Source of the DNA: CAYGFH01 sp964430295
GTDB taxonomy: Bacteria; Patescibacteriota; Microgenomatia; UBA10105; UBA927
Length of the DNA: 56,616 bases
Direction of reading: 5' to 3'
Assembly (NCBI GenBank): GCA_964430295.1
Contig: CAYSEV010000005.1
Span: 1 to 56,616, forward strand
Positions within the stretch are counted from its first letter, which is position 1. Each line of letters begins with the position of its first letter. Positions 7,214 through 16,149 of this stretch are shown in pieces. The position numbers were made by a program, and so were the translations under genes. The notes below the pieces were generated by a model. The model saw only the letters and a list, made by a program, of their open reading frames with translations. It was not told the DNA's origin and did not search any database.

Positions 7214-8416
7214 TTATACAGTAAACTTCCCATCTTTATAGATGACTTTGAATTCACCTGAAGTGAGTTTTGCTGTGACGGTGCGGCGGCTGGTGGCGAC
7301 GATATCAGTGTGAATAACTGATTCGTTGTACCCAAGTTCCTTCCATCCCGCCTCAGTCACATCTGCCGGGTTTCCAGTATAGGAATCTTTGTAGGCGCTG
7401 CCGAGTGCCATATGGGTATTGCCCTGCGCCCCGCCCACATTTTCATCAAAGAGTGTTTCACCCATGAATTTGGTAATTCGTGAGAGGCGAGAGTCTGTGA
7501 GACTGAATTCACCGATGCGATCGGCATTTTCTACTTTTATCATTTCCTGCAGTACTTCTTCTCCTTGTTTTGCATGAACGCTCACGACTCTGCCATGTTC
7601 AAATTCTAGGGACACATCTTTGACGAGATTCCCATATGCATAGAGTGGTTCTGTAAACGTAACTTTTCCGTGTGTTTTTCTGCAGTCAGGGCTTATAAAT
7701 ACCTCAAAACTTGGGATATTTCTTCCTGATCCACCAAGCCATTGTCGTCCGGGGCCGATGCCTATGATGATATCGGTTCTCGGTGCTTCCAGATGGAGGG
7801 ACTCAATTGAAAGAGAATTAAGAGTATTTTTTAATCGTTCTACTTCGTTGGCGGTTTTTATCCATGTGGCGATCGGATCGGCATCATCCAGGAAACACGC
7901 ATCTATAATCTGCTGCCAGTATGATTTGAGTGACATTCCGACTTCTTTTGCCATAGCTGGTGTTCCGTAGAGCCCAAGCGTCCATGTGAATTTTCCTGCG
8001 TTTTCTTTTTCATCTCGCCATTCTTTATACAGTTTTGACGCCTTGCGGGTGATCATGATTTTGGACGGGTCAACTCCCTCAAGTTCATGTTTATTCGTTT
8101 CTGCAATCATATAGAGTGAGTGATCTATCTGATCTACTTTGCCTTTTAAGTATGTTTCCGGAAAAAATGCCAGTTGTTTGTCTGTGGCAGTATCAAAAAA
8201 CACACGATCCAATCCATCAGGGATATATTGCACAATTGGGAATCCACCTGATGATAGAACCTGTTTATACAAATGAACGAGTATTGGTTTTGCACATTCA
8301 GGTACTTGTAGCAGTACAACCTCTCCTGTCTTTATACCCTTTCCCCCTCCGAGGGCAAAATCAATCATGACCTTTGCGTACTTTTCAAGAATAGTATCTG
8401 ATGGATGATAGTTCAT
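7214..8416 (-). CDS. M29-family aminopeptidase (aminopeptidase AmpS/PepS type)
   Basis: A 400-residue member of the thermophilic metallo-aminopeptidase family (M29), which removes N-terminal amino acids from peptides in the cytoplasm using a two-metal centre. Family signatures visible are the N-terminal TGEVVLLQVPECAKPILVHL region, GNTHMALGSAYKDSY (His ligand), and IHTDIVATSRRTVTAKL near the C-terminus. The start at 8416 (MNYHPSD) is chosen over upstream TTG because TATACT on the minus strand (8423-8428) ends exactly six nt before it. The length is normal for the family. It marks the return to chromosomal backbone after the accessory region. Confidence 0.9.
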   Translation of the reverse strand: MNYHPSDTILEKYAKVMIDFALGGGKGIKTGEVVLLQVPECAKPILVHLYKQVLSSGGFPIVQYIPDGLDRVFFDTATDKQLAFFPETYLKGKVDQIDHSLYMIAETNKHELEGVDPSKIMITRKASKLYKEWRDEKENAGKFTWTLGLYGTPAMAKEVGMSLKSYWQQIIDACFLDDADPIATWIKTANEVERLKNTLNSLSIESLHLEAPRTDIIIGIGPGRQWLGGSGRNIPSFEVFISPDCRKTHGKVTFTEPLYAYGNLVKDVSLEFEHGRVVSVHAKQGEEVLQEMIKVENADRIGEFSLTDSRLSRITKFMGETLFDENVGGAQGNTHMALGSAYKDSYTGNPADVTEAGWKELGYNESVIHTDIVATSRRTVTAKLTSGEFKVIYKDGKFTV

Positions 8417-8422
8417 GGCAAA

Positions 8423-8428
8423 AGTATA
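8423..8428 (-). promoter_or_regulatory. -10 element for the M29 aminopeptidase
   Basis: TATACT on the minus strand with a 6-nt gap to the ATG at 8416, predicting a leaderless transcript. Confidence 0.6.
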
Positions 8429-8504
8429 CACCATCATTGCAATCAAAGGGAGGTGTTATAGTTTTGATGTTCAGCTTGCAAAAAAGAGTTTTTGTAGTAT
8501 AGGA

Positions 8505-8510
8505 TACAAT
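8505..8510 (+). promoter_or_regulatory. -10 element for the PhnB/VOC gene
   Basis: TACAAT with a 4-nt gap to the ATG at 8515. There is no Shine-Dalgarno sequence. Confidence 0.5.
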
Positions 8511-8514
8511 TATT

Positions 8515-9420
8515 ATGCAAAAAATAACACCACATATCTGGTACGATAAAGATGCAAAAGCAGCGGCACAACTATACACATCGATATTTCCTGATTCGAA
8601 GATCACAAATATAAACACCATTCACGACACTCCATCAGGAGACTGCGATATCGTCTCGTTTGATATCATGGGGTATTCGATGATGAGTATAAGTGCAGGA
8701 CCGTTCTTTAAACCAACTCCCTCCATATCGTTTATGGTTAATTTTGACCCTTCACAGGATCCTGAGGCTGTAAAACGCATTGATGGCATATGGGAAAAAT
8801 TACTGGACGGTGGCACCGTACTTATGCCTCTTTCATCATATCCGTTTAGTAAACGGTATGGATGGGTGTCAGATAAATATGGCGTATCATGGCAATTAAT
8901 TCTTACTGATCCAAATGGAGATCCAAGACCGAAGATTCTTCCATCTCTGTTGTTTGTCGGTAACAATGCGGGGAAAACACAAGAGGCAACGGATTTCTAT
9001 CTGTCAGTCTTTCATAACACAAAAAGGGGAATGACATCACGATATCCTGCCGGCATGGAGCCAGATAAGGAAGGAACGATTCAATTTACCGATTTTATGC
9101 TGGAAGGTCAGTGGTTAGCTGCTATGGATAGTGCTCATGACCACAAATTCACATTCACTGAGGCCATTTCATTTATCGTTCACTGTGAGTCGCAGGAAGA
9201 AATAGATATGTACTGGTCAAAGCTTTCAGCTGTTCCTGAATCTGAGCAATGTGGCTGGCTTAAAGATAAGTATGGTGTGTCTTGGCAGATAGTTCCGAAC
9301 ATTATGAATGAGCTGATGCAAAAAGGAACAAAAGAGCAATCAGAAAGGGTGACAAAAGCGTTTTTATCTATGAAGAAGTTCGATATCGCCACCCTCCAAT
9401 CTGCCTATGATGGAACATAA
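8515..9420 (+). CDS. Two-domain PhnB-like VOC-superfamily protein
   Basis: A 301-residue protein with two PhnB (pfam06983, old name 3-demethylubiquinone-9 3-methyltransferase) repeats. The first runs about 1-140 (ITPHIWYDKDAKAAAQLYTSIF... YGWVSDKYGVSWQLIL) and the second about 148-290 (PSLLFVGNNAGKTQEATDFYLSVF... CGWLKDKYGVSWQIVP). The nearly identical KYGVSWQ ends show internal duplication. Members fold like glyoxalase/bleomycin-resistance proteins, but most have no proven substrate. It is divergent from the aminopeptidase and has its own leaderless-type promoter. Confidence 0.88.
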   Translation: MQKITPHIWYDKDAKAAAQLYTSIFPDSKITNINTIHDTPSGDCDIVSFDIMGYSMMSISAGPFFKPTPSISFMVNFDPSQDPEAVKRIDGIWEKLLDGGTVLMPLSSYPFSKRYGWVSDKYGVSWQLILTDPNGDPRPKILPSLLFVGNNAGKTQEATDFYLSVFHNTKRGMTSRYPAGMEPDKEGTIQFTDFMLEGQWLAAMDSAHDHKFTFTEAISFIVHCESQEEIDMYWSKLSAVPESEQCGWLKDKYGVSWQIVPNIMNELMQKGTKEQSERVTKAFLSMKKFDIATLQSAYDGT

Positions 9421-9458
9421 GACACGCATCTATGCATGAATGATATGATATTTTGTGG

Positions 9459-9464
9459 TATAAC
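9459..9464 (+). promoter_or_regulatory. -10 element for nth
   Basis: TATAAC, preceded by TGTGG, with a 6-nt gap to the ATG at 9471. Confidence 0.55.
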
Positions 9465-9470
9465 GTACCT

Positions 9471-10106
9471 ATGACAACACAACAAAAAGCTCTCGAAATC
9501 TATAAAAGACTTTTAGCAGATAATCCACACCCGAAAGTGGAATTGAATTATAAAACCCCGTGGGAGTTGCTTGTCGCAGTTATTCTTTCTGCGCAAGCTA
9601 CAGATAAACTCGTGAATACAGTGACACCGGGATTGTTTGAGGTATATCCGACCGCACAAGATATGGCGAGTGCAGATGTAGTGGATGTAGATCGTCTGGT
9701 ATCCAAAGTTAATTTTCATTTTAATAAGGCAAAAAATATTGTGGCTGCCTCAAAGATGATTATGGACACGTATGGTGGAGAAGTGCCAAAAACCATGGAA
9801 GAACTCGATGCTCTACCTGGGGTGGCCCGTAAAACAGCAAATGTGGTATTAGGAAGTGCGTTTGGCATCGCTTCCGGCATTGTCATTGATACACACGGCA
9901 TTCGCCTAAGCAATAAACTTGGGTTAGTGAAAACAGAAGACCCTGTGAAAATAGAAGCTGAACTTATGAAACTACTTCCGAAAGAATATTGGATTAACTT
10001 TGGCCAACTGTTAACGCTTCATGGGCGCCATACATGTACAGCAAGGAAGCATGATTGCTCCAATTGTGCACTTGGAGATTTATGTCCTGAATATGTGACC
10101 TCGTAA
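9471..10106 (+). CDS. nth: Endonuclease III (DNA glycosylase/AP lyase)
   Basis: A 211-residue HhH-GPD glycosylase that excises oxidised pyrimidines and nicks the AP site in base-excision repair. The helix-hairpin-helix ELDALPGVARKTANVVLG carries the nucleophile Lys121. Asp140 lies in GIVIDTHGIRLSNKLGL. The C-terminal [4Fe-4S] motif Cx6Cx2Cx5C is intact (CTARKHDCSNCALGDLC). Length and spacing match E. coli Nth. ATG 9471 is favoured over an upstream TTG because of the -10 element at 9459-9464. Confidence 0.96.
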   Translation: MTTQQKALEIYKRLLADNPHPKVELNYKTPWELLVAVILSAQATDKLVNTVTPGLFEVYPTAQDMASADVVDVDRLVSKVNFHFNKAKNIVAASKMIMDTYGGEVPKTMEELDALPGVARKTANVVLGSAFGIASGIVIDTHGIRLSNKLGLVKTEDPVKIEAELMKLLPKEYWINFGQLLTLHGRHTCTARKHDCSNCALGDLCPEYVTS

Positions 10107-10149
10107 GTAATCTTCTTCAGAATTCAATGCTTTACACAAGAGTAATTCT

Positions 10150-12708
10150 ATGTGTACGATGTATATAGAACCTGCCTGTATGGTAAAAGTAATTATTAAG
10201 CTATTATTGCTGCCGTCGATCGTGCTTCTTGTGCCGTTATTGGTATTATTGAATGTTCTTCGTAGTGGCGCGATTTCCACACAGTCAATAAAAAAAGGAT
10301 TATCTGCTTCAGGGGTGTATGAACAGGCGCTCTCTTCTGTTCAGAAATCGTTTCTCGGATTTTCAATGTCTGATCTTGCAAGCAAAAGCAAAGGGGATCC
10401 TGAATCAGCGGCTTTTGCGAAAATGTTTTCATCTGTTATTACGGATACCTATATAAAAACGAAAGTAGAAAAAGCCATAGATGATACCGGGGCGTGGATC
10501 AGCGGTTCATCCAATGAGTCACCTACCATTTCTTTTGAAGATCTAAAGACCTCTTTTATGTCGAAGCAAAAAGGGAATCTGGATGAGTTAAACTCCTTTC
10601 TCTCTGAAATGAAAGATGCACTACCGCAGGAGATCAAGGATTCTGCGATGGGAGATTCGCAATCTTCTGATATACCAGTCAGTAATCCGTTTGACTTGCA
10701 GAGTATATTGCAGAAAAACCCTGTCATACAATTGGCACCCTTTTTGTATTGGCTAAAAGCTTCAAAATGGATTATCAGTATTGGTTGGTACATATCATGG
10801 TTATGTTTGGGAATAATTCTTGTCCTCGTTGTTCTACTAAGCGAAGGAAAACGCGGGAAACTGCGTTGGATTGGAATAACCGGAATATATGCATGTATAG
10901 GATTTGCAGTATCTATGTATTTCTTCCGCGATCCTATATCTGGATTATCTATTATAAGTAAGTGGATACCGAAACAATACGCGGAGCTTACAATTGGTGC
11001 GCTGGCGGCAGTCTTCATGAAGCCATTTTTGCTTTTTAATACATCTTCGCAGTGGTGGTTGCAGGCAGTATCGCTGTACAGTGTCGCCGCTATTGCCGTT
11101 TCATTTCTGGATATTCGAAAACCGGTACAGCAGAAAAATATTATTGTTCTCTTTGTCGGTACTGTAGCCGTTTCAGTTGCATACATGTTGGTATTTCCAA
11201 AGGCTGCATCATTACCTTTTATCGGTAAATTTGTAGGTAAATCCCAATCCGTTGTGTCGAAAAGCTCATTGTCAAAAACCGCAACAATCGGATCTAAAGG
11301 CGGTACACTTTCCGTCGTCGGTGCAGATAGTACAAGTACGCTGGAAATTCCATCAAAAGGGCTATTCTATAAGACTGTCGTCCATGGATCGCCTATTCTT
11401 TCTATGTCGGGATTGCCACAGGATTCTGAACTTATTGCAGGAGTGGATTATGATTCTTCGGATGCGCTTTTAACAAAACCGGCTAAGCTGGAAATCACAC
11501 TGGATGAGGTTCCTAAAAAGAAGCTGATGGGATTTGCATACGATGCAGGCGGGAAGAATCTGATAACATTTCCCGTTACCGTCCATGAATCTACCGCTAT
11601 TATCCCTGTTATGCATTTTAGCGGTTACGGCATAATTACAGTTCCGGATACCTTTAAGAGTAATGAACATACCAATGATGTGAGAGCGCAAGCTCAACAG
11701 GATATCCTTGGCTTTATGTCGTGGATACAAGTCACACAGGCATTTGGCATGAATGAACAGTTAACCGAAGCACAGAAAAAAGGATTGCGGGATATTCTGA
11801 CGGATTGGTGGAACAGGGGCGTAAAACCATTATTAGAACAAAGTTTGCGTGATTCAAAAGAAATTATCCCTGCTGCTAAAGAATATACTATTTGGCTTCA
11901 GGCTGTGCAGGCTCTTGGATTCGAGTCCGATTTCTCAACAACAATAAAGACAAGTGAAACGATTCTTGCAAAAGCTATTCTTCATGCCGCTGAAGAAGCC
12001 AGCAGAATGTGTATTGAATCCCATGATCCGTCACAGGCAGGAGTGTTATTAAAGTTATATGCGATTGCAGAAGGGCTTGGATTAGATGGAGTGGGAGGAT
12101 TACGGGTAGAGTCACTAAAGAAACAAGCACTCAACTGTGCACAATTTAAATTAACTATACAATCCCGTTTTACAGTTGAAGATGGGAAAGTGTGTCCCGT
12201 CGGTGAAGATGAAGCGTATTCAGGTGAGATTGATCTTGTTGCTGATGAAGATTTTACATTATCCGGTAAAGGTACCGTGAAAGCGGATTCTATACAAGTT
12301 TGTGCCAAAGAATGCCGAATAGAACAAGGTGATGGTCCCGTGGAAGCTACGGTGGAAATTCCTGGTGTTATATTCGGCATGTCGTCACAGGCAAGGGATA
12401 TTGCAATCCCTCTGGTGGTTACAGATGAAACTGCTGTTCAATACGATTGTTCATATGTTGTCCCGGGAACTGATGTGGATTTCGGCTATCATAGACCATT
12501 TGGATGGGATGGCGAATTTTACAATATGCACGATGAGGCACGTACGGGACTCTTTGAATACATGATAACAGGGTGGACACGCAGCGGGTCGGGAGATGCA
12601 TTTGCTACAAAAATATATGATTGGGTGAAAAAACCAACGTTCATGGGTATGGGTGTGCCTGTGCATGAGGTTACTACGATTAAGTTACTTCATACACCAC
12701 GTAAGTAA
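10150..12708 (+). CDS. Large membrane protein with ZU5-like ectodomain (unknown)
   Basis: An 852-residue protein, not recognised as a whole. It has an N-terminal membrane segment (about 13-37), an extracytoplasmic helical region to about 200, then about four to six membrane helices (about 205-350). A large C-terminal ectodomain follows. The segment TIGSKGGTLSVVGADSTSTLEIPSKGL and the following beta-rich 100 residues resemble a ZU5-type module. Residues ~500-640 are helical, and ~640-852 are beta-rich with four or more cysteines. This suggests a surface protein. Start choice is uncertain: ATGs at 10150, 10159 and 10180 are all possible, and 10180 (MVKVIIKLLLL) gives the most typical signal anchor. 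It follows nth by 43 nt. Confidence 0.65.
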   Translation: MCTMYIEPACMVKVIIKLLLLPSIVLLVPLLVLLNVLRSGAISTQSIKKGLSASGVYEQALSSVQKSFLGFSMSDLASKSKGDPESAAFAKMFSSVITDTYIKTKVEKAIDDTGAWISGSSNESPTISFEDLKTSFMSKQKGNLDELNSFLSEMKDALPQEIKDSAMGDSQSSDIPVSNPFDLQSILQKNPVIQLAPFLYWLKASKWIISIGWYISWLCLGIILVLVVLLSEGKRGKLRWIGITGIYACIGFAVSMYFFRDPISGLSIISKWIPKQYAELTIGALAAVFMKPFLLFNTSSQWWLQAVSLYSVAAIAVSFLDIRKPVQQKNIIVLFVGTVAVSVAYMLVFPKAASLPFIGKFVGKSQSVVSKSSLSKTATIGSKGGTLSVVGADSTSTLEIPSKGLFYKTVVHGSPILSMSGLPQDSELIAGVDYDSSDALLTKPAKLEITLDEVPKKKLMGFAYDAGGKNLITFPVTVHESTAIIPVMHFSGYGIITVPDTFKSNEHTNDVRAQAQQDILGFMSWIQVTQAFGMNEQLTEAQKKGLRDILTDWWNRGVKPLLEQSLRDSKEIIPAAKEYTIWLQAVQALGFESDFSTTIKTSETILAKAILHAAEEASRMCIESHDPSQAGVLLKLYAIAEGLGLDGVGGLRVESLKKQALNCAQFKLTIQSRFTVEDGKVCPVGEDEAYSGEIDLVADEDFTLSGKGTVKADSIQVCAKECRIEQGDGPVEATVEIPGVIFGMSSQARDIAIPLVVTDETAVQYDCSYVVPGTDVDFGYHRPFGWDGEFYNMHDEARTGLFEYMITGWTRSGSGDAFATKIYDWVKKPTFMGMGVPVHEVTTIKLLHTPRK

Positions 12709-12738
12709 TGCTTCTAAGTCTCTTTGTGAATGGTAGTG

Positions 12739-12744
12739 TACAAT
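12739..12744 (+). promoter_or_regulatory. -10 element for the thermonuclease
   Basis: TACAAT with a 7-nt gap to the ATG at 12752. It also lies directly before ATG 12746, which is too close to be used for that start. Confidence 0.5.
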
Positions 12745-12751
12745 AATGTAT

Positions 12752-13330
12752 ATGCGTGTTGTAAAGAGAAGATACATAAAGCAATTATTGACAGTAGTTT
12801 TCCTCTTATTCGGTTATATATACCGTGACGCGCTAGGAAAGAATCTGCAACAGTCTAGCCCAGTGGTAACTAAAGACAATAGTACAAAAACTACAACTGT
12901 GGCATCCTCAAGCGCATATGTTGCTGTCCTTCATGTTGTGGACGGGGATACATTTTCAGTCTCTATCGATGGGGTTAAAGAAACAATCAGGCTTATTGGT
13001 ATAGATACTCCTGAAGTAGTTGACCCACGCAAGCCCGTTCAATGCTATGGAAAAGAAGCATCTGAAAAAGCAAAGGAACTGTTAAACGGGAAAACTGTTA
13101 TGTTAGCAACTGACCCTACGCAGGGTGAAAGGGACAAGTATAACAGGCTGCTGCGATATGCATTTTTGGAAGATGGGACTAACTTCAATGAATATATGAT
13201 CAAAGAAGGGTATGCACACGAATACACATACCAAAGCAATCCCTACCACTTCCAGACTGAATTTAAGGCAGCGGAAAGATATGCCCGTGAAAACAAAAAA
13301 GGCCTCTGGGCAGATGGAGTGTGCAACTGA
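12752..13330 (+). CDS. Secreted thermonuclease (SNase family)
   Basis: About 192 residues. An N-terminal hydrophobic segment (QLLTVVFLLFGYIY) precedes a Ser/Thr-rich linker and a staphylococcal-nuclease domain. The domain starts at VLHVVDGDTFSVSI and contains IRLIGIDTPEV (metal/Arg site), GERDKYNRLLRY (catalytic Glu and Arg) and GLWADG at the end. It would be a Ca2+-dependent nuclease acting outside the membrane, which fits scavenging of nucleic acid by an organism with salvage genes only. An alternative start is ATG 12746. Two palindromes follow the stop. Confidence 0.92.
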   Translation: MRVVKRRYIKQLLTVVFLLFGYIYRDALGKNLQQSSPVVTKDNSTKTTTVASSSAYVAVLHVVDGDTFSVSIDGVKETIRLIGIDTPEVVDPRKPVQCYGKEASEKAKELLNGKTVMLATDPTQGERDKYNRLLRYAFLEDGTNFNEYMIKEGYAHEYTYQSNPYHFQTEFKAAERYARENKKGLWADGVCN

Positions 13331-13346
13331 CTAACGCCATTTTCTT

Positions 13347-13361
13347 CCACCTCGGAGGTGG
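13347..13361. repeat. 15-bp palindrome CCACCTCGGAGGTGG, copy 1
   Basis: A 7-bp perfect inverted repeat around one base, lying 16 nt after the thermonuclease stop. It is the reverse complement of copy 2 at 13408-13422. No T-run follows on either strand. The arms match SD (GAGGTG) and anti-SD (CACCTC) sequences. Confidence 0.7.
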
Positions 13362-13404
13362 TATTGAAAACAGAAGCTAAATTTTATGAGATTTTTACAA
13401 ATTT

Positions 13405-13425
13405 TTACCACCTCCGAGGTGGTAA
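13405..13425. repeat. 21-bp palindrome TTACCACCTCCGAGGTGGTAA, copy 2
   Basis: A 10-bp perfect inverted repeat around one base, between the thermonuclease and the convergent beta-propeller gene. A T-rich tract precedes it on the plus strand. The pair with copy 1 may serve as a bidirectional terminator or a protein-binding site. Confidence 0.7.
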
Positions 13426-13488
13426 ATACGGTATATCTACTTCGTGATATGCACTAGGTATACAGTGAAGGATAATGGTAGATATATA

Positions 13489-14661
13489 CTAGTTGGATCG
13501 GATCCAATGATGAATGAGTGAAGGATTCTCAAACTGCCAAAAGAATAGATGAATTTTATCACCGTCAATAATCTGATGGGGGGTTGGCCATTTGTGTGTA
13601 GCATCAGCAGGGACAATGATTTTTGCACTGCATAACTTTCCAAAATCCTGTGGGCTACTAAAGTAGGTTCTTACAATATTAAACGATGCATCATTGTATG
13701 TAAGTTCATACAGGTTTCCGGATTTTATTACATCCATATTTACGCGGTATTCAGAATCTGTTTTGTTGAGGCGCTCCAATTTCTGTATTGACACTCCACC
13801 TTTCAATTGGGCTACATATTGCTTTGTCCCCAGCGCATCATGAAAATATACATCGACACGATCGCCAATCACTATAGCTGAAGGTGCCCATGCTCCTAGT
13901 ACTTCTTTACCTTCACTATCAGTTGATTTTTCAGGAATAATTTTCCCGACAAATGCCCAATTTTTCCCGTCATCTCCACTAACTGCCAATCCGATTGAAT
14001 GACGGTTTTGTTCAGTTGGATTCTGGGGTCCATTTGATCCTAATACTCCGTATGTCCCGTCATACCATCGGTAATTTTCCAGGATAGTAAAATATAGATA
14101 GATTGAATTATTGTAGCGAACCGCAGAAGGATCGTTTATCTGAACATTACACTCAGATGAGTTTAAAGATCTACACGTTGATGTAAAACTTTTTGGGAAT
14201 ACATCTTTATACATTTGATTTTGTCTAAATGCTATTTTTGTTTCCGGTAAGATATTAAATGCGAACTTAGGCAAACTCCAATTAACAAGATCTTTTGATG
14301 TGGATCTCCAAATTTCTTCCTGGGAATCACTAAATCGAATCTGACTTTGCGCATCCTGTAGCCTGATGTTCGCAGGCATACGGGATGCAATACCACCGGT
14401 AAACAGCAACCACGATTCCTGATCAGATGATTTGATAATGGACGGATATGTGAATTGATACGCAGGGATAGGTGCGGTACCTGCAAATTTAGAAGGCTTT
14501 GGACACATATTAGAATCAATAATAACGGTATTTGCAGCTCTTGAGCGTACTTCAGTTGATGACTTTCCGTTGGAAACAAGCACTACTCCAAGAATTGCGA
14601 TTACTATAGTCATACCTGCTACTTGCATACTCTTGATTAAAGACGTATTTATGCTTGTCAT
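13489..14661 (-). CDS. Secreted beta-propeller protein (GH43/GH130-like fold)
   Basis: A 390-residue protein with an N-terminal signal anchor (VAGMTIVIAILGVVLVSNG), then repeated blades: SWLLFTGGI, IWRSTSKDLVNWS, QINDPSAVRYNNSIYLYFT, SIGLAVSGDDGKNW, GAWAPSAIVIGDRVDVYFHD, LYELTYNDAS, HQIIDGDKIHLFFW. These resemble five-bladed glycosidase propellers (clans with GH43, GH32 and GH130). I see no decisive catalytic set, so substrate and activity are unknown. MTSINTSLIK at 14661 is the chosen start because TATACT on the minus strand (14668-14673) ends six nt before it. It converges on the thermonuclease gene. Confidence 0.72.
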   Translation of the reverse strand: MTSINTSLIKSMQVAGMTIVIAILGVVLVSNGKSSTEVRSRAANTVIIDSNMCPKPSKFAGTAPIPAYQFTYPSIIKSSDQESWLLFTGGIASRMPANIRLQDAQSQIRFSDSQEEIWRSTSKDLVNWSLPKFAFNILPETKIAFRQNQMYKDVFPKSFTSTCRSLNSSECNVQINDPSAVRYNNSIYLYFTILENYRWYDGTYGVLGSNGPQNPTEQNRHSIGLAVSGDDGKNWAFVGKIIPEKSTDSEGKEVLGAWAPSAIVIGDRVDVYFHDALGTKQYVAQLKGGVSIQKLERLNKTDSEYRVNMDVIKSGNLYELTYNDASFNIVRTYFSSPQDFGKLCSAKIIVPADATHKWPTPHQIIDGDKIHLFFWQFENPSLIHHWIRSN

Positions 14662-14667
14662 ATATAC

Positions 14668-14673
14668 AGTATA
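14668..14673 (-). promoter_or_regulatory. -10 element for the beta-propeller gene
   Basis: TATACT on the minus strand, 6-nt gap to the ATG at 14661. Confidence 0.55.
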
Positions 14674-14744
14674 TATGAACGAAGTGAAAATATATACCGT
14701 CTTTTGTCTTGTTATACGTAAAGAATATTTGGTAATGTAAATAT

Positions 14745-15347
14745 ATGACAAAAAAACGTCATAATTATTTTCACAAATATACACGGAAATCGACACATAA
14801 ACCATTCCGATATACACAGAGTCTCTTATTTGTTTTGAGCGTTATTATCACCATTTTTATTGTTATCAATGATTCTTTTCATCAGTACATCCTTCACTTA
14901 GGTTCGTATGAATATATCGGTGCTTTTATTGCAGGTTTTTTTTGGGTTTCAACACTAACGATTGCTCCTGCATCTGCAGTTTTTATTATTCTCTCTGAAA
15001 ATCTCCCTCTGTGGGCTATTGCATTGATTGGTGGTCTCGGCGCTGTTATTGGTGATAGTGCAATATTTACCGTTATTCGAACAACATCTATTTCTGATGA
15101 ATTTTTCGATATATTTAAACGCCTTGGTGGGAAAAAACTTGTCCATGTATTTCGCTCACCTCATTTACGATGGACATGGCCTTTTATTGGTGCACTCATC
15201 ATTGTGTCTCCGCTGCCGGATGAAATTGGAGTCAGCCTTATGGGCGTATCAAAACTTGGATATCCATTATTTGCACTGATTTCATATACACTTAACACAC
15301 TAGGAATTTTGCTTCTACTCGTTACATTGTCAGGGGTAACTCTATAA
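14745..15347 (+). CDS. DedA/VTT-like membrane protein
   Basis: A 200-residue polytopic protein with a basic N-terminus and about five membrane segments. The segments LPLWAIALIGGLGAVIGDSAIF and WPFIGALIIVSPLPDEIGVSLMGVSKLGY resemble the re-entrant and Gly/Pro-rich core of DedA/SNARE-associated (VTT) proteins, which take part in lipid flipping or membrane homeostasis. The family match is by pattern only and the protein is a little short. It is divergent from the beta-propeller gene, with 83 nt between starts. Confidence 0.6.
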   Translation: MTKKRHNYFHKYTRKSTHKPFRYTQSLLFVLSVIITIFIVINDSFHQYILHLGSYEYIGAFIAGFFWVSTLTIAPASAVFIILSENLPLWAIALIGGLGAVIGDSAIFTVIRTTSISDEFFDIFKRLGGKKLVHVFRSPHLRWTWPFIGALIIVSPLPDEIGVSLMGVSKLGYPLFALISYTLNTLGILLLLVTLSGVTL

Positions 15348-15395
15348 ATGTGTGACGTTATTTCTCTGTTATTAGCTAGAATCGATATAGTTTGA

Positions 15396-15401
15396 TACAA
15401 T
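15396..15401 (+). promoter_or_regulatory. -10 element for the HD hydrolase
   Basis: TACAAT with a 7-nt gap to the ATG at 15409. Confidence 0.6.
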
Positions 15402-15408
15402 ACAGCGC

Positions 15409-16146
15409 ATGTCCACTGCTGAATATCACCCCAAAGCGATAGGAATACAATCCGACGATACAGTTGTAATTAATACAGGCTTTTTCCCACCTGAAGCGAC
15501 GTTCGATCAGCGATCAGTATACTGCGCTATTGATATGTTTTGCGAAAATATGGGATCACTAGATTCACTGGATTACCTACGAACATTTTCACCATCTGAA
15601 TCCGTATTACCACATACAACTGAAGATATTAAACATCATTTGCGTGATCATAGTGCACATGTGTTGGTACTTTCGTATCTGTATATGAAAAAATTACAGT
15701 CCTTAGGCATTGTGACACTGACAGATGATGAATTTGAGTCTGTTCTGTGGGCTTCGGTATATCATGATGCAATGAGAAAAAATGATGCGGAGGACAGTGA
15801 ACATGGAAATGCGGTGGCACACGCAATTGAAATGGATGGTGAGCACGTCTTTGGTATACCTGAACGATTAAAACCGTTAGTATGTACAATTATCCGGGAA
15901 CATGTTCCTGATGATAATGCAGATATGCATAAACTCTCACGAATATTTAAAGATGTGGATAATATGTTGTGGATTCGAACAGGCGATTTTGATTTTTCTT
16001 ATATACGTAACCCTGTTGCGTATGATCTTCTTCCGATCGCACATGCTCTCCTTAAACAAACGGAATCAGAATCTCAAAATCATCAGGATTTATTTGAGGC
16101 AGGACTTTCTGCCGCCGTTTCTATCGGTATTCCATTTCATTCCTAA
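15409..16146 (+). CDS. HD-domain phosphohydrolase
   Basis: A 245-residue protein with an HD-type metal-dependent phosphohydrolase core. HHLRDHSAHVLVLSY (first His about 84), WASVYHDAMRKND (the HD pair at 119-120), EHGNAVAHAI (His 132) and a later acidic FKDVDNMLWIRTGDFDFSY follow the H...HD...D layout. Such proteins hydrolyse nucleotides or phosphomonoesters, often in nucleotide or signalling metabolism; the substrate cannot be told here. It converges on the deacetylase gene with only 3 nt between stops. Confidence 0.8.
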   Translation: MSTAEYHPKAIGIQSDDTVVINTGFFPPEATFDQRSVYCAIDMFCENMGSLDSLDYLRTFSPSESVLPHTTEDIKHHLRDHSAHVLVLSYLYMKKLQSLGIVTLTDDEFESVLWASVYHDAMRKNDAEDSEHGNAVAHAIEMDGEHVFGIPERLKPLVCTIIREHVPDDNADMHKLSRIFKDVDNMLWIRTGDFDFSYIRNPVAYDLLPIAHALLKQTESESQNHQDLFEAGLSAAVSIGIPFHS

Positions 16147-16149
16147 TTG

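Noticed and set aside
10449..11186. Long antisense frame (245 codons) opposite the large membrane protein
   Set aside because: It lies fully within a gene with clear signal anchor and membrane pattern, and reads as a low-quality composition shadow.
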